Source of the DNA: Actinomycetes bacterium
GTDB taxonomy: Bacteria; Actinomycetota; Thermoleophilia; Gaiellales; Gaiellaceae
Direction: 5' to 3'
Length of the DNA stretch: 5,801 nt
Assembly (NCBI GenBank): GCA_025350775.1
Contig: JANXXF010000038.1
Location: 1 to 5,801 of the forward strand
A program made the translations under genes and the position numbers. Below, piece by piece: positions 1 through 5,081 of the stretch (position 1 is its first letter; every line of letters starts with the position of its first letter). The notes beneath the pieces are model-generated. The model worked only from the letters and a program-made list of their open reading frames with translations. It did no database searches and had not been told where the DNA came from.

Positions 1-24
1 CGCGGACTGCGGCGTGGAGCGCGG

Positions 25-41
25 CGGCGCAGGAGGCGCCG
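25..41 (-). terminator. Short GC hairpin downstream of uvrB, possible weak terminator
   Basis: CGGCGC (25-30) pairs with GCGCCG (36-41) around a 5-nt loop, 12 nt beyond the uvrB stop codon. There is no T-run after the stem in the uvrB direction, so it is not a canonical intrinsic terminator, and such stems occur by chance in sequence this GC-rich. The rest of positions 1-53 shows no supportable gene. Confidence 0.2.
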
Positions 42-53
42 TGGGCGGCACCG

Positions 54-2045
54 TCACGCCGTCGCGAGGATGTCGCGCCGCAGCTCCTTGATCTCGTCGC
101 GCAGCTTCGCGGCGTACTCGAAGCGCAGCTCCTCGGCGGCGCTGCGCATCTCCTCCTCGAGCGTGACGATCATCGTGTGCAGCTCGTTCTGGGTCATCCC
201 CTCGACCCGCTTCGACTGGCGCCGCCGGCCGGGCACCGTCGGCGAGTCGAGCTGGAGCAGCTCGGCGATGTCGCTAACGCCCTTGATGATCGCCTGCGGC
301 ACGATGCCGTGCTCTTCGTTGTAGGCGATCTGCTTTTCGCGGCGGCGGTCGGTCTCCTCGAGCGCCGCGTCGATCGCGGCGGTGCGCTTGTCGCCGTACA
401 GCAGCACCTTGCCGTTGATGTTGCGCGCCGCGCGGCCGATCGTCTGGATCAGCGCCGTCTTGCCGCGCAGGAAGCCCTCCTTGTCGGCGTCGAGCACGGC
501 CACGAGCGACACCTCCGGCAGGTCGAGCCCCTCGCGCAGCAGGTTCACGCCGACCAGCACGTCGTACTCGCCCAGGCGGAGCGAGCGGATGATCTGGATG
601 CGCTGCAGCGTGTCGATCTCGGAGTGGAGGTAGCGCGCCTTGACGCCCGCCTCGAGCAGGTAGTCGCTGAGGTCCTCGGCCATCTTCTTCGTCAACGTCG
701 TGACGAGCACGCGCTCGCCGACGGCCTCGCGGGCGCGGATCTCGCCCAGCAGGTCGTCGATCTGGTTGCGCGAGGGACGCAGCTCGATCTCGGGGTCGAC
801 GATGCCGGTGGGCCGGATCAGCTGCTCGGTGATCGCCGTCGAGTGGCGCAGCTCGTAGGCGCCCGGCGTCGCCGAGACGAAGACGATCTGGTTCATCTTG
901 GCGAGGAACTCGTCGAAGCGCAGCGGCCGGTTGTCGAGTGCGGACGGCAGCCGGAAGCCGTAGTCGGCGAGCGTCTGCTTGCGCGAGCGGTCGCCCTCGT
1001 ACATGCCCCCGATCTGCGGCACCGTCTGGTGGCTCTCGTCGATGAAGCAGACGAAGTCGGACGGGAAGTAGTCGAGCAGCGTGTACGGCGCCGAGCCGGG
1101 CGGCCGGCCCTCCATGTGGCGCGAGTAGTTCTCGATGCCGTTGCAGTAGCCGAGCTCCTTCAGCATCTCGAGGTCGTACTCGGTGCGCTGGCGGATGCGG
1201 TGCGCCTCGAGCATCTGGCCGCTCTCTTCGAAGAAGCGGACGCGCTCCTGCAGCTCCTGGTGGATCGTCTCGACGGCCAGGTCGACGGTCGGCTTGGAGA
1301 CGACGTACTGCGTGGCCGGGAAGACGGTGAGGTCGTCGACCCGCGCGAAGACCTCGCCGGTGAGCGGATCGAAGTGGGTGATCTGCTCGATCTCGTCGCC
1401 GAAGAGGCTGATGCGGTACGCGGTCTCGGTGTAGGCGGGCTGTAGCTCGATGACGTCGCCGCGCACGCGGAAACGACCCCGGCCGAGCACCGTGTCGTTG
1501 CGGACGTACTGGATGTCGACGAGCTTGCGCAGCAGGGCGTCGCGGTTGTGCTCCTCCCCCACGTTCAGGAAGATCACCCGCTCCGCGTACTCGTCGGGCG
1601 ATCCGAGCCCGTAGATGCAGCTGACCGAGGCGACGATGATCACGTCGCGGCGGGTCAAGAGCGACGAGGTGGCGGCGTGGCGGAGGCGGTCGATGTCCTC
1701 GTTGCGCGACGAGTCCTTCTCGATGTAGAGATCGGCCTGCGGGACGTACGCCTCGGGCTGGTAGTAGTCGTAGTACGAGACGAAGTACTCGACCGCGTTA
1801 TGCGGGAAGAACTCGCGAAACTCGTTGCAGAGCTGCGCCGCCAGCGTCTTGTTGTGGGCGATGATCAGGGCCGGCCGGTTGACCTGTTCGATCGTCCACG
1901 CCATCGTCGCGGTCTTGCCGGTGCCGGTCGCGCCGAGCAGCGTCTGGAAGCGCTCGCCGCGGTTGAGCCCGGCCGTGAGGTCGGCGATCGCGGTCGGCTG
2001 GTCGCCGGTCGGCGCGTACTCGGTCGTGGTGCGCAGGTCGGGCAC
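54..2045 (-). CDS. uvrB: UvrABC system protein B (excision nuclease subunit)
   Basis: UvrB is the DNA-damage verification subunit of cytoplasmic nucleotide excision repair: it is loaded by UvrA, opens DNA at the lesion using ATP and recruits UvrC for incision. The 663-residue protein has the whole family architecture: Walker A GATGTGKT (38-45), the damage-probing beta-hairpin YYDYYQPEAYVP (91-102), the DESH Walker B box (336-339), SATP motif III (391-394), motif V GVNLLREGLDLPEV (499-512), motif VI QTIGRAARN (534-542) and a C-terminal UVR domain (about 616-655) that contacts UvrC. I chose the GTG at 2045 because family homology (TEYAPTGDQPTAI) begins directly after it and 663 aa is a normal length. 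The frame stays open to an ATG at 2747, but those 234 extra codons are antisense to the neighbouring gene and look nothing like UvrB. No Shine-Dalgarno precedes the GTG. A candidate LexA box lies just upstream. It is transcribed divergently from the sulfur-related genes. Confidence 0.97.
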   Translation of the reverse strand: MPDLRTTTEYAPTGDQPTAIADLTAGLNRGERFQTLLGATGTGKTATMAWTIEQVNRPALIIAHNKTLAAQLCNEFREFFPHNAVEYFVSYYDYYQPEAYVPQADLYIEKDSSRNEDIDRLRHAATSSLLTRRDVIIVASVSCIYGLGSPDEYAERVIFLNVGEEHNRDALLRKLVDIQYVRNDTVLGRGRFRVRGDVIELQPAYTETAYRISLFGDEIEQITHFDPLTGEVFARVDDLTVFPATQYVVSKPTVDLAVETIHQELQERVRFFEESGQMLEAHRIRQRTEYDLEMLKELGYCNGIENYSRHMEGRPPGSAPYTLLDYFPSDFVCFIDESHQTVPQIGGMYEGDRSRKQTLADYGFRLPSALDNRPLRFDEFLAKMNQIVFVSATPGAYELRHSTAITEQLIRPTGIVDPEIELRPSRNQIDDLLGEIRAREAVGERVLVTTLTKKMAEDLSDYLLEAGVKARYLHSEIDTLQRIQIIRSLRLGEYDVLVGVNLLREGLDLPEVSLVAVLDADKEGFLRGKTALIQTIGRAARNINGKVLLYGDKRTAAIDAALEETDRRREKQIAYNEEHGIVPQAIIKGVSDIAELLQLDSPTVPGRRRQSKRVEGMTQNELHTMIVTLEEEMRSAAEELRFEYAAKLRDEIKELRRDILATA

Positions 2046-2052
2046 GCCGGGA

Positions 2053-2058
2053 AGCCTA
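2053..2058 (-). promoter_or_regulatory. Putative uvrB -10 element (TAGGCT)
   Basis: On the minus strand TAGGCT fits the TANNNT -10 pattern and lies 7 nt before the GTG start. Transcription would then begin at or within a base or two of the GTG, giving a leaderless mRNA, which agrees with the lack of a Shine-Dalgarno. No convincing -35 hexamer is visible 17-18 bp upstream. Confidence 0.45.
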
Positions 2059-2074
2059 TCGAACGTGTGTACGC
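2059..2074 (-). promoter_or_regulatory. Candidate LexA/SOS box upstream of uvrB
   Basis: The plus strand reads TCGAAC-GTGT-GTACGC. The actinobacterial/Gram-positive LexA operator is approximately TCGAAC-N4-GTTCGA; one half-site is perfect and the other matches 4 of 6, so 10 of 12 defined positions agree. The site starts 14 nt upstream of the uvrB GTG and abuts a TAGGCT -10-like hexamer, a position where bound LexA would block polymerase. uvrB is a classic SOS-regulon gene in many bacteria. The assignment rests on consensus matching only. Confidence 0.55.
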
Positions 2075-2134
2075 CGGGCGAGGCCCGTTCGGACAGCGTT
2101 GGCAGGCCCGCGGCGCGGAGCCGGCGGAGCGGCG

Positions 2135-2140
2135 TAGCAT
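2135..2140 (+). promoter_or_regulatory. Putative -10 element (TAGCAT) of sulfurtransferase copy 1
   Basis: TAGCAT fits TANNNT and sits 7 nt before the ATG at 2148, again predicting a leaderless transcript. The surrounding GC-rich sequence has no recognisable -35 box and no Shine-Dalgarno. It is the likely promoter of the plus-strand gene set and lies in the region shared with the divergent uvrB promoter. Confidence 0.45.
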
Positions 2141-2147
2141 CCCCCGC

Positions 2148-3017
2148 ATGACCGCTCCTACCGGCCTCCTCGTCTCGACCGACTGGCTCACCGCCCGGCT
2201 CGGCGACCCGTCCGTCCGCGTCTTCGACTGCACCGTCCGCATCGCGCCGACGCCCGACTCGATCCGCTTCCCCAGCGGCAGCCCGCTTTACGCCGCCGGC
2301 CACATCCCGGGCGCCGCCTTCGCCGACCTGACCAGCGGCCTCAACCACCACGACGAGCAGGACAACTGGTTCATGCTGCCCTCGCCCGTCGACTTCACGC
2401 GCGCCGCCGGGGCGCTCGGCATCGGCGACGGCCTGACCGTCGTGCTCTACGACCAAGGGCAGACGATGTGGGCGGCACGCCTCTGGTGGCAGCTGCGGCT
2501 GCACGGCTTCGACGCGCTCGTGCTGGACGGCGGCTTCGCCAAGTGGCAGGCCGAGGGCAGGCCCGTCTCGCAGGCGGCAGCCACCCACGCGCCGGCGACG
2601 CTGCCGCCACGACTGAGGCCGGAGCTGCTGGCGACCACCGCCGACGTCTTCGAGGCAACCCGCGACGGCGGCGCCTGCCTGATCAACGCCGTCGGCCGCG
2701 AGCAGCACCGCGGCACGAGCCCTCAGCATGCCGGGCGGCCCGGCCACATCCCGACGAGCGTCAACGTGCCCTACGACGCGGTGCTCGATCCGGCCACCAA
2801 CGCGTACCTGCCACCCGCGACGCTGCGCGAGCTGTTCGCCGCCCAGGGCGCCATTCCGGGCGCGCGCGTGATCACCTACTGTGGCGGCGCAATCGCAGCG
2901 TCGAGCGCGGCCCTGGCGCTCGCGCTGGCCGGGGTTGACGACGTCGCCGTCTACGACGGCTCGCTACGCCAGTGGGCAGCCGACCCGGCGTTACCGCTCG
3001 TCGTCGACTCGCCATGA
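2148..3017 (+). CDS. Two-domain rhodanese-like sulfurtransferase (copy 1, complete)
   Basis: A 289-aa tandem-rhodanese protein, the usual length for thiosulfate/3-mercaptopyruvate sulfurtransferases, which move sulfane sulfur through a cysteine persulfide. There is no signal peptide, so it is probably cytoplasmic. The N-terminal domain (about 8-140) has GHIPGA (51-56), VVLYDQG (98-104) with Asp where a catalytic Cys would sit, and the family block RLWWQL...DGGFAKWQAEGRPV (111-140). The C-terminal domain (about 158-285) has GRPGHIPTSVNVPY (196-209) and ITYCGGAIAAS (242-252), so Cys245 is the likely nucleophile. Unusual points: the active-site loop CGGAIA lacks the basic residues of rhodanese CRKGVT and differs from CGSGVT of mercaptopyruvate enzymes, and the usual D-x-R before it is N-A-V (180-182). 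The donor is therefore uncertain. The ATG at 2148 matches the start of the paralog at 5082 in register. No Shine-Dalgarno is visible; a TAGCAT hexamer lies 7 nt upstream. The monooxygenase-like gene follows after 36 bp. Confidence 0.93.
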   Translation: MTAPTGLLVSTDWLTARLGDPSVRVFDCTVRIAPTPDSIRFPSGSPLYAAGHIPGAAFADLTSGLNHHDEQDNWFMLPSPVDFTRAAGALGIGDGLTVVLYDQGQTMWAARLWWQLRLHGFDALVLDGGFAKWQAEGRPVSQAAATHAPATLPPRLRPELLATTADVFEATRDGGACLINAVGREQHRGTSPQHAGRPGHIPTSVNVPYDAVLDPATNAYLPPATLRELFAAQGAIPGARVITYCGGAIAASSAALALALAGVDDVAVYDGSLRQWAADPALPLVVDSP

Positions 3018-3043
3018 CGTGCGCCGCGGCCGTCGCATAGGCT
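3014..3043 (+). promoter_or_regulatory. Putative promoter of the SfnB/DszC-like gene
   Basis: ATGACG (3014-3019, 4 of 6 matches to TTGACA) is separated by 18 bp from TAGGCT (3038-3043), which is 10 nt before the ATG at 3054. The -35 overlaps the end of the upstream sulfurtransferase gene. No Shine-Dalgarno is present in the 36-bp gap. The gene may therefore have its own start site in addition to read-through from upstream. Confidence 0.4.
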
Positions 3044-3053
3044 CGCTCCCGCG

Positions 3054-4241
3054 ATGGCGACCACCACCCTCGATTCGCTCGCCGTGGCGCGCGAGCTCGC
3101 GACAGCGCTCGCCACTGACGCCGCCGCCCGCGACCTCGAACGACGCTTCCCCCACGCCGAGCTCGACCTCGTCAAGCGCAGCGGGCTGCTCGCACTTCTG
3201 GTGCCGCGGGCCGACGGCGGCCTCGGCGGCACGCCCGGCGACCTGATCCGCACCGTCGGCATCCTCGCCGAGGGCGACCCCAGCGTCGCGCAGATGACGA
3301 TCGTCCACCACTCCGGGGTGGAGCTGCTCAACAAGATCGCGCCGCCGGCAGTCCGCGCGCCCTACTTCGCGCGCATCGTCGCCGGCGAGCTGATGCTGAC
3401 GAACGCCTACACCGAGGTCGGCACGCGAACGATCTTCGACTACAAGGTGCGCATGTCGCCGGCCGGCGACGGTGGCTGGCGGATCAACGGCAGCAAGGCG
3501 TACTGCACCGGCAGCCTCGGCGGCGAAGCGCTCTACGGCCTGGCGGTCACCGACGAGGCGACGCCGCAGCCGCTCGTCTTCCTGATCGAGACCGCGGCCC
3601 CCGGCGTCGTCGTCGTGGACGACTGGGCGGGCATGGGCCAGCGCACCACGGCGAGCGGCACCATCGAGTTCCGCGACGCCTACGTCCCGGCCGAGCGGGC
3701 GATCTCACCGGCCGCGCTCGGGCCGTCGCTCGACAACTTCTTCGGGACGATGGGCCAGGCGATGATGAGCGCCCACTACACCGGCATCGCGAAGGCCGCC
3801 CTCGCCGACGCGATCGCGTACGTCCGCGAGAAGGCGCGCCCGTGGCCGCACTCCGGCGTCGAGCGCGCGAGCGACGACCCGTACGTGCTGCGGCGCATCG
3901 GCCAGATGCACGCCCTCGTCGAGTCGGCGGACGCGCTCGTCGAGCGTGCGATCGAGCGCATCGAGGCCGCGCAGGCGAACCTCACGCTCGAGACACGGGT
4001 TGCCGCATCCCTGGCCGTGGCAGCGGCGAAGGCACGCTCGACCGAGGCCTCGCTCGAGGTGTGCGAGCGGCTGTTCGAGGTGTGCAGCGCCGGTGCCACC
4101 GTCGAGAAGTACAACTTTGACCGCCACTGGCGCAACGCCCGCACGCTGACGCTGCACGACCCTGTCGACTACAAGTCGCGGCTCATCGGCGACTGGTTGC
4201 TGAACGGCACACCGCCCCCGATCTCGTCCCACACGCCGTGA
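3054..4241 (+). CDS. Acyl-CoA-dehydrogenase-fold flavin monooxygenase, SfnB/DszC-like
   Basis: A 395-aa protein with the acyl-CoA dehydrogenase fold: N-terminal helical domain (about 8-115), central beta domain (about 116-215) and C-terminal helical domain (about 225-380). Features favouring the FMNH2-dependent monooxygenase branch (SfnB sulfur-acquisition oxidoreductases, dibenzothiophene monooxygenase DszC) are DDWAGMGQRTTASGT (189-203) and the C-terminal block NFDRHWRNARTLTLHDPVDYK (354-374). The dehydrogenase catalytic Glu in its usual YEGT setting is absent. DszC uses His and Ser residues at the flavin; candidates here are His85/His86, the YCTGS segment (150-154) and His368. Known relatives oxidise C-S compounds with reduced flavin from a separate reductase, which is not encoded here. 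The substrate cannot be read from sequence. The ATG at 3054 is 36 bp after the sulfurtransferase gene; the TGA overlaps the GTG of the next gene, implying coupled translation. A diverged true acyl-CoA dehydrogenase is possible but less likely. Confidence 0.88.
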   Translation: MATTTLDSLAVARELATALATDAAARDLERRFPHAELDLVKRSGLLALLVPRADGGLGGTPGDLIRTVGILAEGDPSVAQMTIVHHSGVELLNKIAPPAVRAPYFARIVAGELMLTNAYTEVGTRTIFDYKVRMSPAGDGGWRINGSKAYCTGSLGGEALYGLAVTDEATPQPLVFLIETAAPGVVVVDDWAGMGQRTTASGTIEFRDAYVPAERAISPAALGPSLDNFFGTMGQAMMSAHYTGIAKAALADAIAYVREKARPWPHSGVERASDDPYVLRRIGQMHALVESADALVERAIERIEAAQANLTLETRVAASLAVAAAKARSTEASLEVCERLFEVCSAGATVEKYNFDRHWRNARTLTLHDPVDYKSRLIGDWLLNGTPPPISSHTP

Positions 4242-4681
4242 CCGCCGGAGATACCGCCGACTCTGGCCCCGCCGGCCGCATCGGCGACACCGCCGACTCT
4301 GCCACGGCCGCCGCCCCGGCCGCTGCCCGCGCCGCGGTCGAGAGCTTCGCCCGCCTGCACGCAGCCGGTGACGCCACCGGCTGCGCCGCCCTGCTCGCGC
4401 CCGCCGCCGTCATGCGGAGCACCCTCGCCGAGGGGACGGCCGAGGGCCGCGACGCGGTCGAGCGGATGCTGGCAGCCGGGCTCGCCGGCTGGTCGGAGCG
4501 GCGCGAGACGGTGACCGCCGTGGTCGCGGACGCCGCCTCCGGCGGGATCGAGAGCGTGGTCGAGGGCAGCACTGCCGCCGGCCGCGCGGTGACGGTCGCC
4601 GTCGTCACGGCGCTCGGCCTGGAGGGCGACAGCATCGCCTCGATCCGCGTCTACGCCGACACGACCCCCTTCTCCCCATGA
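4238..4681 (+). CDS. SnoaL/NTF2-like small protein with low-complexity N-terminus
   Basis: A 147-aa protein whose residues about 27-142 read as an NTF2/SnoaL-type alpha+beta cone: an opening helix AARAAVESFARLHAAGDATGCAALL, then GTAEGRDAVERMLAAG, then beta strands ending in SIASIRVYAD. This fold includes ketosteroid isomerases, polyketide cyclases, epoxide hydrolases and non-catalytic ligand-binding or dimerisation partners; no catalytic set is recognisable, so function is open. Residues 1-26 are Ala/Asp/Ser/Gly-rich and contain an imperfect duplication of GDTADS. They look disordered and are not part of the fold. The start is GTG at 4238, overlapping the upstream TGA (GTGA). There is no in-frame ATG, GTG or TTG before the fold begins, and no Shine-Dalgarno, so translational coupling is likely. 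The gene ends in an ATGA overlap with the next NTF2-like gene, whose C-terminus also has RVYAD. The two may form a heterodimer (inference). Confidence 0.8.
   Translation: MTAGDTADSGPAGRIGDTADSATAAAPAAARAAVESFARLHAAGDATGCAALLAPAAVMRSTLAEGTAEGRDAVERMLAAGLAGWSERRETVTAVVADAASGGIESVVEGSTAAGRAVTVAVVTALGLEGDSIASIRVYADTTPFSP
4247..4301 (+). repeat. Imperfect 19-bp direct repeat within the N-terminus of the NTF2-like gene
   Basis: Units at 4247-4265 and 4283-4301 match at 17 of 19 positions and start 36 bp (12 codons) apart, in frame, so both encode GDTADS. They fall in the low-complexity leader before the NTF2 fold and probably arose by slippage or a small tandem duplication. Confidence 0.8.
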
Positions 4682-5049
4682 GCGCCGAGCTGCAGCTGAT
4701 CGAGACGTACTTCCGCAGCGTCGGCGCCGGGGATGTCGAGGCCGTCGTCGCCTGCTTCGCCGAGAACGGCTCGTTCTGGCCGCCGCTCGCCGCCGAGCCG
4801 CTCCGCGGGCACCCGGCGATCAGGGCGTTCTTCGAGGGCCTGATCCCGTTGTTCCGCGCCCGGCACGAGGTGACGACGCGCGTCATCGTCGATGGCGACC
4901 GCGGCCTCTCCGAGCTGGTGTTCGACGCCGAGCTCGTCGACGGGCGCCGCGTGCACCTCGAGAACTGCAACACCTACGTCTTCCGCGACGGCCGCTTCGC
5001 CGAGGTGCGCGTCTACGCCGACGCGGCCGCAATGCGGCGGCAGTTCTGA
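4678..5049 (+). CDS. SnoaL/NTF2-like family protein, 123 aa
   Basis: A compact single-domain NTF2/SnoaL-fold protein. The sequence shows an N-terminal helix LQLIETYFRSVGAGDVEAVVACFAENGSFW (6-34), where the FAENGSFW turn is characteristic. It continues with PLRGHPAIRAFFEGLIPLF (41-59) and beta strands through LENCNTYVFRDGRFAEVRVYAD (94-115). The length is typical of nuclear-transport-factor-2 family proteins and ketosteroid-isomerase relatives. Family members are isomerases, hydrolases, cyclases or binding proteins, often dimeric; I cannot assign a reaction. The ATG at 4678 overlaps the upstream TGA (ATGA) and is preceded by a C-rich stretch without Shine-Dalgarno, so translation probably depends on the preceding gene. 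It is co-transcribed with the SfnB/DszC-like flavoprotein and may act on, or bind, its product (inference from context only). The two NTF2-like genes share a 15-nt identical stretch encoding RVYAD (4646-4660 and 5008-5022), consistent with ancient tandem duplication or simply family conservation. Confidence 0.87.
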   Translation: MSAELQLIETYFRSVGAGDVEAVVACFAENGSFWPPLAAEPLRGHPAIRAFFEGLIPLFRARHEVTTRVIVDGDRGLSELVFDAELVDGRRVHLENCNTYVFRDGRFAEVRVYADAAAMRRQF

Positions 5050-5069
5050 GCGCGCGGCCGTCCCCGGCG

Positions 5070-5075
5070 TAGGAT
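5070..5075 (+). promoter_or_regulatory. Putative -10 element (TAGGAT) of sulfurtransferase copy 2
   Basis: TAGGAT lies 6 nt before the ATG at 5082, inside a GGCGTAGNAT context that is also found before copy 1 (2131-2140). No clear -35 is present; the best candidate is weak. This suggests a near-leaderless transcript for copy 2. Confidence 0.42.
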
Positions 5076-5081
5076 CGCGGC

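Noticed and set aside
1..51. Minus-strand GTG at 51 with a proline-rich frame open to the left edge, possibly a gene following uvrB
   Set aside because: Only 17 codons are visible, with no ribosome-binding site or similarity; too little to support a call.
177..1445. Long plus-strand open frame of 422 codons inside uvrB
   Set aside because: It is antisense to a fully conserved uvrB, its composition is rich in Arg, Val, Leu, Ala and Asp with no recognisable family, and high GC makes such shadow frames common.
1548..2147. Upstream extension of the sulfurtransferase frame by 200 codons
   Set aside because: It overlaps uvrB antisense and has no homology; the ATG at 2148 matches the paralog's start exactly and follows a -10-like hexamer.
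3018..3053. Search for a terminator between the sulfurtransferase and the flavoprotein gene
   Set aside because: The 36-bp gap has no stem followed by a T-run; read-through is possible, so these genes may share a transcript.
3705..4232. Minus-strand open frames of up to 175 codons opposite the flavoprotein gene
   Set aside because: The plus-strand product has clear family motifs over the same stretch; the minus frames are Arg/Ala-rich shadows.
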